Position numbers and translations under genes: made by a program. Shown here in pieces: positions 1 through 8,318 of a stretch of DNA of 64,000 nt. How positions within the stretch are numbered: position 1 is the first letter of the stretch; each line of letters opens with the position of its first letter. Location of the stretch: positions 1,240,001 to 1,304,000 of the forward strand of contig NZ_CP114283.1 of assembly GCF_027107535.1 (NCBI RefSeq), written 5' to 3'. Under the pieces are notes generated by a model. The model saw nothing but the letters and a program-made list of their open reading frames with translations. It did not search any database and was not told the DNA's origin. The DNA is from Streptomyces aurantiacus. GTDB taxonomy: Bacteria; Actinomycetota; Actinomycetes; Streptomycetales; Streptomycetaceae.

Positions 1-956
1 GTCACGTCCACCGGCACCGACTCGCCCGTCAGCATCGACGCGTCGACCGCGGAGGTCCCCTCGACGACGGTGCCGTCGGTGGCGACCTTCTCGCCCGGCC
101 GTACGACGAAACGGTCGCCCACGGCCAGCGAGGCCACCGGAACGCGGACCTCACGGCCGCCGCGCATGACGGAGACGTCCTTCGCGCCCAGTTCCATGAG
201 GGCGCGCAGGGCGGCGCCCGCCTGTCGCTTGGAGCGGGCCTCCAGGTAGCGGCCGAGGAGGATGAGGGTCACGACCCCGGCGGCGACTTCGAGGTAGATC
301 GCCGAGGAGCCCTGCGCCCGGGAGACGGTGAGCGAGAAGCCCTCGTCCCGCATGCCCTCCATTCCCGCCTCGCCCCAGAACAGCGCCCACAGGGACCAGC
401 CGAACGCGGCCAGCGTGCCGATCGAGACGAGGGTGTCCATGGTGGCGGCGCCGTGCCGGGCGTTCGTGAACGCGGCCCGGTGGAAGGGCAGTCCGCCCCA
501 GACGACGGCCGGTGCGGCGAGGGTCAGCGCGAGCCACTGCCAGTTGTCGAACTGGAACGCCGGAACCATCGACAGCAGGACGACGGGAGTGGCGAGGAGT
601 GCGCAGACGACGAGGCGTTCGCGCAGCGAGGCCAGTTCGGGGTCGTGCTTCCCGGTCCCGTCCGTGTCGGCGGCGACCTCGCCGGAGGTGGCGGCCGGGG
701 GCGGTGGCGGCGGGGGCTCCTCGGCCGTGTAGCCCGTCCTGACCACGGTGGCGATCAGGTCGGCGACCCGCACCCCGTCCGCGTAGGAGACCCGCGCCTT
801 CTCCGTCGCGTAGTTCACCGTGGCGGTGACACCGTCCATGCGGTTGAGCTTCTTCTCCACCCGGGCCGCGCAGGAGGCGCAGGTCATCCCGCCGATGGTC
901 AGCTCGATCCGCGACGGGGTGCCGGTCCCGGGGGTCGCTGCGGTGGTGCTGGTCAT
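1..956 (-). CDS. copA: Copper-translocating P-type ATPase, N-terminal part (cut by window edge)
   Basis: This is the first 318 residues of a P1B-type copper exporter, which pumps Cu(I) out across the cytoplasmic membrane using ATP. An N-terminal heavy-metal-associated domain carries the metal-binding motif GMTCASC (Cys26 and Cys29). A Pro-rich linker, four hydrophobic segments and the actuator-domain motif TGES follow, the last close to the window edge. The phosphorylation site and ATP-binding domain lie outside the window. The ATG at 956 is preferred because the metal-binding domain follows it directly. The copper chaperone gene sits 87 bases upstream on the same strand, and both are probably read from the CsoR-type site near 1350. 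Family assignment is secure; the rest of the gene cannot be judged. Confidence 0.93.
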   Translation of the reverse strand, partial: MTSTTAATPGTGTPSRIELTIGGMTCASCAARVEKKLNRMDGVTATVNYATEKARVSYADGVRVADLIATVVRTGYTAEEPPPPPPPAATSGEVAADTDGTGKHDPELASLRERLVVCALLATPVVLLSMVPAFQFDNWQWLALTLAAPAVVWGGLPFHRAAFTNARHGAATMDTLVSIGTLAAFGWSLWALFWGEAGMEGMRDEGFSLTVSRAQGSSAIYLEVAAGVVTLILLGRYLEARSKRQAGAALRALMELGAKDVSVMRGGREVRVPVASLAVGDRFVVRPGEKVATDGTVVEGTSAVDASMLTGESVPVDV

Positions 957-1043
957 GTCCGTGCTCCAGGGAACGAACCGGGCCGTACGGAGCCAGTGTC
1001 AGCTGGTCGATACGGCCCGGTGCGGTGAGAGGAAAGGCGTGCG

Positions 1044-1283
1044 TCAGGCCTTGCCGGCGAGCTCGAAGCCCGCCTCGTCGACGGCGGCGCGCACGGCCTC
1101 CTCGTCGAGCGGGGCGGTGGAGACCACGGTCACCTCTCCGGTGGAGGCGACGGCCTTCACGGAGGTGACGCCGGCGATCTCGGAGATCTCACTGGAGACC
1201 GAGCCTTCGCAGTGTCCGCAGCTCATCCCGCTCACCTGGTAGACGCTGGTGACGGAGCCCGGGGTGTCGGTCTGGGCGGTCAT
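1044..1283 (-). CDS. copZ: Copper chaperone, heavy-metal-associated domain (CopZ-like)
   Basis: A 79-residue single-domain protein with the metal-binding motif GMSCGHC (Cys22, Cys25) and the beta-alpha-beta-beta-alpha-beta pattern of Atx1/CopZ chaperones. It should bind Cu(I) in the cytoplasm and pass it to the CopA domain encoded just downstream. The start at 1283 is favoured over the longer open frame because GAGGAG lies 6 bases upstream and the fold begins shortly after it. Expression is probably induced by copper through release of CsoR from the palindrome at 1350-1366, about 70 bases upstream of the start. The name copZ is given by function; naming in Streptomyces varies. Confidence 0.93.
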   Translation of the reverse strand: MTAQTDTPGSVTSVYQVSGMSCGHCEGSVSSEISEIAGVTSVKAVASTGEVTVVSTAPLDEEAVRAAVDEAGFELAGKA

Positions 1284-1349
1284 GTCGTTGCTCCTCGTCG
1301 AGATGTGTGGGGTGTGCGTGGCCCACCGGGGCCTCACCCTACTCACACT

Positions 1350-1366
1350 ATACCCCTAGGGGGTAT
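1350..1366. promoter_or_regulatory. CsoR-type copper-repressor operator
   Basis: The near-perfect palindrome ATACCCCTAGGGGGTAT lies directly upstream of the copZ-copA genes. It fits the TACC...GGTA pattern with a G/C-rich core known for CsoR operators in actinobacteria. It overlaps the last codons and stop codon (1356-1358) of the PrsW-like gene, which is read on the same strand. No csoR gene is in the window. Confidence 0.8.
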
Positions 1367-2306
1367 TTCTCCAAGAGGGGTCGCGATGCGCCAGTGAGCG
1401 GACCCAGGCGATGCCGGCGAGCGACACCGCGACCAGGCCGCCCGCCGACAGCAGTGTGAAGAGGTGCTGCTGCTCGTCCGTCGCGGCCGGCAGGTAGGCC
1501 TGTCCGAAGAGCGCCCTGTCCAGTCCGGTACCCGCCAGCCGCGCCACCATCCAGAGCGCGATGCCGTGGGTCGAGTCCCACAGGGTGTGCAGGAGCGAGA
1601 CGCCGAGGTAGGCGCCGACGACCGGCCCGGTGAGGCGGAAGCGCCCGTCCGGGCGGCGCCGCGAGAGCAGGACGGCACCCGTGATCGCCGTCCACAGGCC
1701 GTGCCCGAAGGGAGTGAGCACGCCCCGCAGGATCTCGGTCTCCAGCAGCGCCCGCAGATCGATGCCCCGCGTCGAGACGGCGGCGTCGAAGGCGTACCCG
1801 GCGCTCTCCAGGGCGGCGAAGCCGAAGCCGACCGACGCGCCGAGCACCAGCCCCGCCCGCACACCACGGATACGGGTCTGCCGGCGCAGCACGAACATCA
1901 GCGCGGCCAGTTTCGCCGCCTCCTCGACGAGCCCGACCCCGACGAACATCCCGAGGGAGGGGCGCAGCAGGTAGTACTCCATCACCGAGGCGCCCAGCAC
2001 GCCCAGCACGCCGCCGGTCAGGAAGCAGCCCAGGATCATGCTCACGCCCAGGCTGCGCCCGTGATGCTCGTACGCCCAGAGCACGTAGGCGACCGGCGCG
2101 AGGAAGCTGCCCAGCAGGATCAGGGTCGGCAGCAGGGTGGTGCTGCCGGTCGCGTACGTGACGACCGCCGTCAGCGCCCAGAGCGCGAGCCCGCCCCACA
2201 GGCACCGCCTCCACAGCCCGGTACCGGGCCGGGGCAGGGCCGGCGGGGGCTGTTGTGGGCCGGGGATGCGGGCTCGGGGCGCGCCCGGCGGCGGGGGCTG
2301 GGTCAC
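1356..2306 (-). CDS. PrsW-family intramembrane metalloprotease
   Basis: A 316-residue membrane protein with a Pro-rich N-terminus and about eight hydrophobic segments. It shows the hallmarks of the PrsW/CAAX-protease-like group: EEAAK at residues 128-132 and a second conserved Glu in AALES near residue 167, followed by His-containing membrane segments ([11 protein letters not shown]). Members cleave membrane-bound substrates such as anti-sigma factors; the substrate here is unknown. The GTG start at 2306 has GAGGA upstream. The gene is divergent from the alcohol dehydrogenase gene. Its stop codon falls inside the CsoR-type operator of the next genes, so there is no terminator between it and copZ. 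Confidence 0.85.
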   Translation of the reverse strand: MTQPPPPGAPRARIPGPQQPPPALPRPGTGLWRRCLWGGLALWALTAVVTYATGSTTLLPTLILLGSFLAPVAYVLWAYEHHGRSLGVSMILGCFLTGGVLGVLGASVMEYYLLRPSLGMFVGVGLVEEAAKLAALMFVLRRQTRIRGVRAGLVLGASVGFGFAALESAGYAFDAAVSTRGIDLRALLETEILRGVLTPFGHGLWTAITGAVLLSRRRPDGRFRLTGPVVGAYLGVSLLHTLWDSTHGIALWMVARLAGTGLDRALFGQAYLPAATDEQQHLFTLLSAGGLVAVSLAGIAWVRSLAHRDPSWRNTP

Positions 2307-2454
2307 GGCAGGTCCTCGGGCTCGGAAGATTTGTCCGCACTTTATGGCAAGTGATCCTTATGTGCCCTTCGGCGTGTGCGGGGGGAGCGCGCGCGGTCGG
2401 CGTCCGTCCGCGATGGTGATCCGCGACGATGATGTGCGGCGGAAGGACGAAGGC

Positions 2455-3498
2455 ATGCGTGCAGTGGTGTTCGAGCGGTACGGGGAAGCGGCCGAGGTGC
2501 GGGAGGTGCCGGACCCGGCGCCCGCCCCGCACGGGGTGGTGGTGCGGGTCGAGGCCACCGGCCTGTGCCGCAGCGACTGGCACGGCTGGCAGGGCCACGA
2601 CCCGGGCATCACGCTGCCGCACGTGCCCGGACACGAACTCGCCGGAACCGTCGAGTCGGTGGGCGCCCTGGTGACCCGCCATCACCCGGGCGACCGCGTC
2701 ACGGTGCCCTTCGTCTGCGCCTGCGGAAGCTGCGCCTCCTGTGCGGCGGGCGACCAGCAGGTGTGCGAGCGGCAGACCCAGCCCGGCTTCACCCACTGGG
2801 GGTCCTTCGCCGAGTACGTCGCCCTGGACCACGCCGACGTGAACCTCGTCGCCGTGCCGGAGGAGCTGTCCTTCGGGACGGCTGCCTCGCTGGGCTGCCG
2901 GTTCGCCACGGCGTTCCGCGCGGTCGTCGCGCAGGGGCGGGTGGCGCCGGGGGAGTGGGTGGCCGTGCACGGGTGCGGCGGGGTCGGACTGTCCGCCGTC
3001 ATGATCGCCGCGGCCGCCGGGGCGCGCGTCGTCGCGGTCGACCTCTCGCCGCGGGCGCTGGACCTGGCACGGCGGTTCGGCGCCGCGCACTGCGTGGACG
3101 CGTCCCGGACCGCGGACACGGCCCAGGCGGTCCGCGAACTCACCGGTGGCGGCGCCCATCTCTCGCTCGACGCCCTGGGATCCCCGGTCACCTGCGCGGC
3201 GTCGGTCGGGGGCCTGCGCCGCCGCGGCCGGCACGTCCAGGTGGGCCTGCTGCCCGAGGATCCGGCTGTCCCGATGTCCCGGGTGATCGGGCTCGAACTC
3301 GAACTCCTCGGCAGCCACGGGATGCCCGCCCACGCCTATCCGCCGATGCTGGAGTCCGTCCGCGCGGGACTGCTGCGCCCCGACCTCCTGGTGACGTCCA
3401 CGATCGCCCTGGAGGCGGCCCCCGCCGCGCTGGCGGCGATGGGCACGGCGCCGGGAGCGGGCGTCACGGTCGTCGAACCCTGGGCGCGAAGCTCATGA
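2455..3498 (+). CDS. Zinc-dependent alcohol dehydrogenase family protein
   Basis: A 347-residue medium-chain dehydrogenase/reductase. The catalytic-zinc ligands are visible as Cys38 and the GHE motif at 59-61. The structural-zinc cysteines lie at about 90, 93, 96 and 104, and the nucleotide-binding GCGGVG at about 174. It should oxidise an alcohol or reduce an aldehyde with NAD(P); the sequence does not reveal the substrate. The ATG at 2455 is chosen because the fold starts at [10 protein letters not shown] and a GGAAGGA site lies upstream; the frame is open further 5-prime but without family similarity. The stop codon at 3496-3498 abuts a possible opposing stop codon of the GNAT gene. Confidence 0.93.
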   Translation: MRAVVFERYGEAAEVREVPDPAPAPHGVVVRVEATGLCRSDWHGWQGHDPGITLPHVPGHELAGTVESVGALVTRHHPGDRVTVPFVCACGSCASCAAGDQQVCERQTQPGFTHWGSFAEYVALDHADVNLVAVPEELSFGTAASLGCRFATAFRAVVAQGRVAPGEWVAVHGCGGVGLSAVMIAAAAGARVVAVDLSPRALDLARRFGAAHCVDASRTADTAQAVRELTGGGAHLSLDALGSPVTCAASVGGLRRRGRHVQVGLLPEDPAVPMSRVIGLELELLGSHGMPAHAYPPMLESVRAGLLRPDLLVTSTIALEAAPAALAAMGTAPGAGVTVVEPWARSS

Positions 3499-4078
3499 GC
3501 CCGCGGGGCGGGCCTCCTCGGCGCCGGTCCGTGTCCCGGTGCCCGGGCGCCCGCGTGGCGGGCCCACTCGTGGGACAGGACCGACATCCGTACGGCGTCG
3601 ATCCACTGTCCCTCGTGGAGCAGGGACTCCCGTTCGACGCCCTCCGCCACGAAGCCGGCCTTCTCGTAGGCACGGCGGGCCCGGGGGTTGAAGGCGAACA
3701 CGTACAGCGCGACGCGGTGCAGTCCCAGCCCTTCGAAGGCGTGCCCGACGATCAGCCGGGTCGCCTCGGTGCCGAGGCCCCGGTCCCGGCCGCCGGGGCC
3801 GATCGGAATGCAAAACGTACAGCTGTGGTTGTGCGGGTCCCACTCGGACAGGACGGCCTCGCCCACGAGGGCGCCGCTCGCCCGGTCCGCTATGCCGAGG
3901 TCCAGCCGGTCGCTCTGGTCGCCGCGGGTGGCGTACCAGGCGTGCAGCCGGTCCGCGGCGAACGCGTCGGCGGGGCTGCCGGTGAGCCGCAGGACCTCCG
4001 GGTCCTCCAGGATCGCGGCCATCACCGGTATGCCGTCGGTGGTGAACGGCCGCAGGACCGCCTTCTCCCGGTGAGCAC
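3493..4078 (-). CDS. GNAT family N-acetyltransferase (both ends uncertain, possible frameshifts)
   Basis: The interior encodes a full GNAT domain of the RimJ/RimL type. It has the opening strand ([10 protein letters not shown]), the acetyl-CoA loop ([13 protein letters not shown]) and the closing region [10 protein letters not shown]. The open frame through this domain has no credible start codon near its first strand: it continues upstream to a GTG at 4229 with unrelated sequence. It also has no stop until 3336, which would overlap the alcohol dehydrogenase gene by 163 bases. One base added in the run of G at about 4067-4069 would join the domain to a GTG at 4078 giving the usual [12 protein letters not shown] start. 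An alternative frame ends at a TGA at 3493-3495, next to the dehydrogenase stop. Boundaries given are my best reconstruction. Acetylation target unknown. Confidence 0.6.
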
Positions 4079-4248
4079 CGGTTTGGCGGAGAAGCCGGCG
4101 GCAGGGGCGGGAGGTGTCGGGCGGGGCTCCGTCCGGGCATCCTCGGAGGTCCGCCGACGCGGGGCAATCGAATATCGGACCGGGGCGGACACGGCGGTGG
4201 GCCCCGCACGGTGGTCGCGCGGGGCCCACTCACGGAACGGCGGTGCCC

Positions 4249-4449
4249 TCAGCCGTCCCGACGGCCTCTGTTGCCGGGCCGGGAGGCGACCCAGGCGCGG
4301 ACGGTGTCGGCGTACCAGTAGGGCTTGCCGCTCTCGACGTGGTCGGGCGGCGGCAGCAGCCCGTGTTTGCGGTAGGACCTCACCGTGTCCGGCTGCACCT
4401 TGATGTGCGCCGCGATCTCCTTGTACGACCAGAGCCTTCGGTCGGTCAT
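4249..4449 (-). CDS. Small helix-turn-helix DNA-binding protein (MerR/AlpA-like)
   Basis: A 66-residue protein consisting of little more than a winged helix-turn-helix of the MerR/excisionase type: WSYKEIAAHIKVQPDTVRSY followed by the wing GLLPPPDHVESGKPYW. The ATG at 4449 is preceded by GGAGG 8 bases upstream; longer frames have no supporting similarity. Proteins of this size occur both as phage excisionase-like factors and as stand-alone chromosomal regulators. No integrase or other mobile gene is near, so a chromosomal regulator is more likely. Target unknown. Confidence 0.8.
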   Translation of the reverse strand: MTDRRLWSYKEIAAHIKVQPDTVRSYRKHGLLPPPDHVESGKPYWYADTVRAWVASRPGNRGRRDG

Positions 4450-4762
4450 CCGTAGCACCTCCCTGCGCGCGCCGCGGCGGCGGCCGAGGGACGGCCGTCG
4501 GGGGAGCCGGGCGCTGCGCTGGCGATCACAAAGCCTGCGTCCGGTGAACGACACAGCGTGACCGCCCGGTGACGCTGTCGCCCGGGTGTGACGCAAGACC
4601 CGCGTACACGCGACATGTGTGACAGGAAGAGGTCTTTTGTGACACGGGTGACGCATTGCGCCCCTGTAGGGGCGCGGGGAACTGCGCGACCGGCCCCCAC
4701 GCACCCGCAGCCGAGAACGCCAGCCAGGGAACAACCGGGCCCCCCGGCGAACCTGCGGAGCG
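4450..4762. other. Intergenic region holding a repeat element, otherwise no gene
   Basis: No protein-like frame was found in these 313 bases. The stretch 4550-4655 has several TGTGAC/GTGACGC words of unknown meaning. The stretch 4661-4710 is one copy of the Streptomyces-type intergenic repeat listed separately. Confidence 0.6.
4661..4710. repeat. Dispersed intergenic repeat, copy 1
   Basis: About 50 bases, beginning TAGGGGCGCGGGGAA a few bases in and ending around CCCCCACGCACCCGCAG. It is nearly identical to a second copy at 17731-17781. I recognise this GGGGCGCGGGGAACxGCGCGACC word as very common between Streptomyces genes; its function is not known to me. Confidence 0.6.
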
Positions 4763-5692
4763 CTACGCTCCGCAGGACCTGAGGAACGCCCGCGTGCGCT
4801 GTGCGATCGGCAGCGGCTTGTCCGGCGGGCACGGGTACATGTCCTGCTCGACGATGGCGAACAGCTCCACGTCCAGCTTCTGCGCGGCGGCCAGCACGGG
4901 CTCCAGCGCCGGTACGCCGGACGGCGGTTCGCACATCACGCCGCGCGCCACGGCCGGGCCGAACGGGACCGCGTTGGCCCGGACGTCGGCGAGGATCTCG
5001 GGGTCCACCTGCTTGAGGTGCAGGTATCCGATGCGCTCCCCGTACGTCTCGATGAGCTTGACGCTGTCGCCGCCGCAGTAGGCGTAGTGGCCCGTGTCGA
5101 GGCAGAGGGAGACCAGGGACGAGTCGGTGCCGTCGAGGAAACGCGTCACGTTCTCCTCGCTGTCGATGTGCGTGTCGGCGTGCGGGTGAATGACGATCTT
5201 CAGCCCGTAGCGCTCGCGCACCTCGCGTCCGAGCCGCTCGGTCTGGCCGGTGAGGTGGCGCCACTGCTCGGCGGTGAGCGTGTCGGGCTCCAGCACCTGG
5301 CCCGTCTTGTCGTCACGCCAGAACGACGGGATCACGACGAGGTGCTCGGCGCCCATCGCCTGGGTGAGCGCGGCGATGTCCGAGACGTGGGCCCAGGTGG
5401 CGTCCCACACGTCCGGGCCGTGGTGCAGGCCGGTGAAGACCGTGCCGGCCGAGACCCGCAGGTTCCGGCGGGCGGTCTCGTCCGCGAGGACGGCCGGCTC
5501 GCTCGGCAGGTAGCCGTAGGGGCCCAGCTCGATCCACTCGTACCCGGACTCGGCGACCTCGTCGAGGAAGCGCTGCCACGGGACCTGCTGCGGGTCGTCG
5601 GGGAACCACACGCCCCAGGAGTCGGGCGCCGAACCGATCCGGATGCGCGACAGGGAGGACGGTGGCGGTGACTGAGGAGGCAACGACGTCAT
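4763..5692 (-). CDS. Sugar isomerase/epimerase-like TIM barrel (IolE/MocC type)
   Basis: A 309-residue AP-endonuclease-2-like TIM-barrel protein of the IolE/IolI/MocC group. Metal-ligand motifs typical of this fold are visible: IHPHADTHIDSEE, CLDTGHYAYCGGD and LHLKQVD. It probably acts on a keto-inositol or related sugar, either dehydrating 2-keto-myo-inositol (IolE role) or isomerising it; the sequence alone does not decide. The gene is divergent from iolC with 124 bases between the starts, and these bases hold a palindrome and a promoter. This placement supports a role in inositol breakdown. The start at 5692 gives SRIRIGSAPDSWGVW after a short Pro/Ser-rich leader. Confidence 0.85.
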   Translation of the reverse strand: MTSLPPQSPPPSSLSRIRIGSAPDSWGVWFPDDPQQVPWQRFLDEVAESGYEWIELGPYGYLPSEPAVLADETARRNLRVSAGTVFTGLHHGPDVWDATWAHVSDIAALTQAMGAEHLVVIPSFWRDDKTGQVLEPDTLTAEQWRHLTGQTERLGREVRERYGLKIVIHPHADTHIDSEENVTRFLDGTDSSLVSLCLDTGHYAYCGGDSVKLIETYGERIGYLHLKQVDPEILADVRANAVPFGPAVARGVMCEPPSGVPALEPVLAAAQKLDVELFAIVEQDMYPCPPDKPLPIAQRTRAFLRSCGA

Positions 5693-5742
5693 GGGCGTCA
5701 GCTTCGGGGCGTCCGGGGAGAGGTGTCAAGAGCTGGTCCGAA

Positions 5743-5763
5743 TGTCCGGACAACCAATTGACA
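5743..5763. promoter_or_regulatory. Divergent iol operator and promoter
   Basis: A perfect 10-base palindrome TGTCCGGACA (5743-5752) lies directly upstream of a consensus TTGACA (5758-5763). A possible -10 TAGACC (5782-5787) follows at 18-base spacing, about 30 bases before the iolC start. The geometry suits a repressor that blocks the principal sigma factor, probably a GntR- or LacI-type inositol regulator encoded elsewhere. Confidence 0.6.
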
Positions 5764-5816
5764 GGGCTCTGTGCGCGCCGCTAGACCTGGGGGCAACCGA
5801 TTTCGAAGGGAGCTCG

Positions 5817-6797
5817 ATGGCCGAGTCAGCGGTGCCCGGTGCGTACGATCTCGTCGCCATGGGGCGCATCGGCGTGGACCTCTACCCGCTGCAGACCGGT
5901 GTCCCGCTCCCGCAGGTGACGTCCTTCGGGAAGTTCCTCGGCGGCTCGGCCGCCAACGTGGCGGTCGCGGCGGCGCGGCTCGGGCGGCGCACGGCTCTGG
6001 TGACACGGACCGGCGACGACCCCTTCGGGACGTACCTCCATGAGGCGCTGCGGGACTTCGGGGTCGACGACCGCTGGGTGACACCCGTCCCCGGGCTGCA
6101 GACGCCGGTCACCTTCTGCGAGGTGTTCCCGCCGGACGACTTCCCGCTGTACTTCTACCGGCGGCCGAAGGCCCCCGACCTGGAGATCGACGCGCACGAA
6201 CTGGACCTGGACGCCATCCGCGCGGCCAGGATGTTCTGGGTCACCGGGACGGGCCTGAGCGAGGAGCCCAGCCGTACGGCGACGCTCGCGGCACTGGCCC
6301 ACCGCGCCAAGTCCGGCGCGACGGTCCTCGACCTGGACTGGCGGCCCATGTTCTGGAGCGAACCGGAGGCCGCCCGGCCCTTCTACGCAGAGGCCCTGCG
6401 CCACACCACGATCGCCGTCGGCAACCTCGACGAGGTGGAGGTCGCCACGGGCCTGCGGGAGCCGCACGCGGCCGCCCGCGCCCTTCTTGACGCGGGCGTG
6501 GAGCTGGCCGTGGTCAAGCAGGGCCCCAAGGGCGTCCTGGCCGTGCACCGCGACGGCGACTTCGCGGAGGTCCCCCCGCTCCCGGTCACGGTCCTCAACG
6601 GCCTCGGCGCCGGTGACGCCTTCGGCGGGTCCCTCTGCCACGGCCTCCTCGCCGGCTGGGACCTGGAGCGCGTCATGCGCCACGCCAACGCCGCCGGCGC
6701 CCTCGTCGCCTCCCGCCTGGAGTGTTCCTCCGCCATGCCGACCCTCGCCGAGGTCGAACAGGCCCTGGTGTCGGCAGAGGCGGGTGCGCTGCTGTGA
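5817..6797 (+). CDS. iolC: 5-dehydro-2-deoxygluconokinase
   Basis: A 326-residue PfkB-family sugar kinase. The N-terminal signature GKFLGGSAANVAVAAARLG and the C-terminal anion-hole/catalytic motif GLGAGDAFGGSL (about residue 262) are both present. In the inositol pathway it phosphorylates 2-deoxy-5-keto-D-gluconate at C6. The ATG at 5817 has GAAGGGAG 5-10 bases upstream. The stop codon overlaps the GTG of the next gene, so the two are translationally coupled and form the start of an operon running to mmsA. Assignment rests on the family plus its place beside iolD and mmsA. Confidence 0.92.
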   Translation: MAESAVPGAYDLVAMGRIGVDLYPLQTGVPLPQVTSFGKFLGGSAANVAVAAARLGRRTALVTRTGDDPFGTYLHEALRDFGVDDRWVTPVPGLQTPVTFCEVFPPDDFPLYFYRRPKAPDLEIDAHELDLDAIRAARMFWVTGTGLSEEPSRTATLAALAHRAKSGATVLDLDWRPMFWSEPEAARPFYAEALRHTTIAVGNLDEVEVATGLREPHAAARALLDAGVELAVVKQGPKGVLAVHRDGDFAEVPPLPVTVLNGLGAGDAFGGSLCHGLLAGWDLERVMRHANAAGALVASRLECSSAMPTLAEVEQALVSAEAGALL

Positions 6798-7756
6798 GGG
6801 CCGGGCACGCGGGATCGCCGTGGCGCGAGGACGACACCGGGGGCGCGCGCATCGAAGGGGACGCCGCACCGACCCGCATCGACCTCTCGGAACTCGTCCG
6901 CGTCCGGGCCCGGCACCCCGAGGCCGTCGAGGAGGCTGCCGCCCGGCGACCCCGGCGGCCACTGCTCGGCGAGTCCGGCCGGCTGATGATCGTCGCCGCC
7001 GACCACCCCGCCCGCGGGTCCCTCTCCGTCGGCGGCCGCCGGATAGCGATGGCCAACCGGATCGACCTGCTCGAACGCCTCTGCCTGGCGCTCTCCCGCC
7101 CGGGGGTCGACGGGGTCCTCGCGACCGCCGACATCCTCGACGACCTGCTGCTCCTCGGCGCGCTGGACCACAAGGTGGTCATGGGCTCCATGAACAGGGG
7201 CGGACTCGCGGGCGCGGTGTGGGAGACGGACGACCGGTTCACCGGGCACCGCCCGCGCGACATCCAGCGGCTGCGCTTCGACGCGGGCAAGCTGCTCCTG
7301 CGCATCGACTACGACGACCCGGGCTCGCTCACCACCCTGGAGTCGACGGCCCGTGCCGTGGACGACATGGCCGAGCGCCGCCTCCCCGTGTTCGTCGAGC
7401 CGTTCCTCAGCCGCCGCGACCCCGCCACCGGAACCCTCCGCAACGACCTGGGCGCCGACGCCGTCACCAGGTCGATCGCTGTGGCGAGCGGCCTGGGCGG
7501 CAGTTCGGCCTACACCTGGCTGAAGGTCCCCGTCACCGAGAACCCCGACGACATGGCCCGGGTCATGGAGGCCTCCACGCTCCCGGCCGTCCTGCTCGGC
7601 GGTGACGTCGGCGACGACCAGGACGGCGCGTACGAGAAATGGCGCGGCGCACTCCAACTGCCCACCGTGCAGGGCCTGGTGGTGGGACGCTCACTGCTCT
7701 ACCCGGCCGACGGAGACGTCGGCGCGGCGGTCGACACCGCCGTCGGACTTCTGTGA
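6794..7756 (+). CDS. Class I aldolase-like TIM-barrel protein of the inositol cluster (Cgl0158 family)
   Basis: A 320-residue (beta/alpha)8-barrel protein of the group often labelled deoxyribose-phosphate-aldolase-like or Cgl0158 family. Barrel segments include MIVAADHPARG, VVMGSMNRGGLAGA, PVFVEPF, AYTWLKVPVTENPDD and AVLLGGDVG. Lys/Asp residues are placed as in Schiff-base aldolases. It regularly sits between iolC and iolB in actinobacteria. By inference it splits 2-deoxy-5-keto-gluconate 6-phosphate into dihydroxyacetone phosphate and malonate semialdehyde, replacing IolJ. The GTG at 6794 overlaps the iolC stop by four bases (GTGA). Confidence 0.85.
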   Translation: MRAGHAGSPWREDDTGGARIEGDAAPTRIDLSELVRVRARHPEAVEEAAARRPRRPLLGESGRLMIVAADHPARGSLSVGGRRIAMANRIDLLERLCLALSRPGVDGVLATADILDDLLLLGALDHKVVMGSMNRGGLAGAVWETDDRFTGHRPRDIQRLRFDAGKLLLRIDYDDPGSLTTLESTARAVDDMAERRLPVFVEPFLSRRDPATGTLRNDLGADAVTRSIAVASGLGGSSAYTWLKVPVTENPDDMARVMEASTLPAVLLGGDVGDDQDGAYEKWRGALQLPTVQGLVVGRSLLYPADGDVGAAVDTAVGLL

Positions 7757-7766
7757 GGCCGCCGCC

Positions 7767-8258
7767 ATGACCCACGAGCCGTACGTCCCCGAAGGCACCG
7801 CCGCCCCGCGGCCCGTGCCGTGCGCCCGCCGTGGGCGGACCCGAGGCGGCCTCCGGGTCGTTGAGCCGGAGACGGGCGGCGGCGAGCGGACCGTGCCACC
7901 GCCCGAAAGCGGTTGTACGGTGCGCGCGGCGGGGAACAAAGAGGGCAAAGTGTTTGAACTCCTGGGCAGGGAGCGCGTGTTCGCCGAAGTCACCGACTTC
8001 GCGCACACCCCCCGCGACGCCCGGGCACAGATCGCCTCCGGCGCGGAAAGCCGCTTCGCCCTGGCAGGAGCGAAGTGCGAGCGACGACTCCCCGCCCGCT
8101 ACGGCTCCGCGCCGGAGGTTCCCCACACCGGGTGTCCGAGGCCGCCCGGCGCACCGCACCCGCCCGGGGCCGCACCCCCGGGCACGGTCGGGGCCGGCCG
8201 CGGCAGGGCGGCCCGGCCGATCGGCGGGCGGGCCGTAGAGACATTCGGGCCCGCGTAG
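7767..8258 (+). pseudogene. iolB: Decayed 5-deoxy-glucuronate isomerase (iolB) remnant
   Basis: The frame from ATG 7767 to TAG 8256 encodes 163 residues. Residues about 62-119 (7950-8123) read as the N-terminal IolB cupin region: FELLGRERVFAEVTDFAH, TPRDARAQIASG, FALAGAKCERRLPARYG and APEVP. Upstream, the N-terminus is only faintly recognisable, as if broken by several small insertions and deletions. After APEVP the frame turns into Pro/Gly/Ala-rich sequence without IolB similarity. The C-terminal cupin half is missing: the metal-ligand HKHDE and YYLNVMAG-type regions expected in a protein of about 290 residues are absent from all frames before iolD. The gene sits exactly where iolB is expected. 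I infer an inactive remnant. Confidence 0.82.
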
Positions 8259-8318
8259 ACGTATGACGTGGCGGATCTGCTTCCACCCCGGACACGTAGA
8301 GAGCGCAGAGGGCTACCG

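Noticed and set aside
2565..4403. A 612-residue plus-strand frame across the dehydrogenase and GNAT genes
   Set aside because: Arg/Pro-rich composition without motifs; both underlying genes have strong family signatures in other frames.
4249..4449. Small helix-turn-helix gene as the excisionase of a mobile element
   Set aside because: There is no integrase, replication or transfer gene nearby and codon use matches the neighbours, so an isolated regulator is more likely.
8268..8318. An upstream start for iolD at 8268
   Set aside because: The added 17 residues lack similarity and a ribosome site stands directly before the ATG at 8319.
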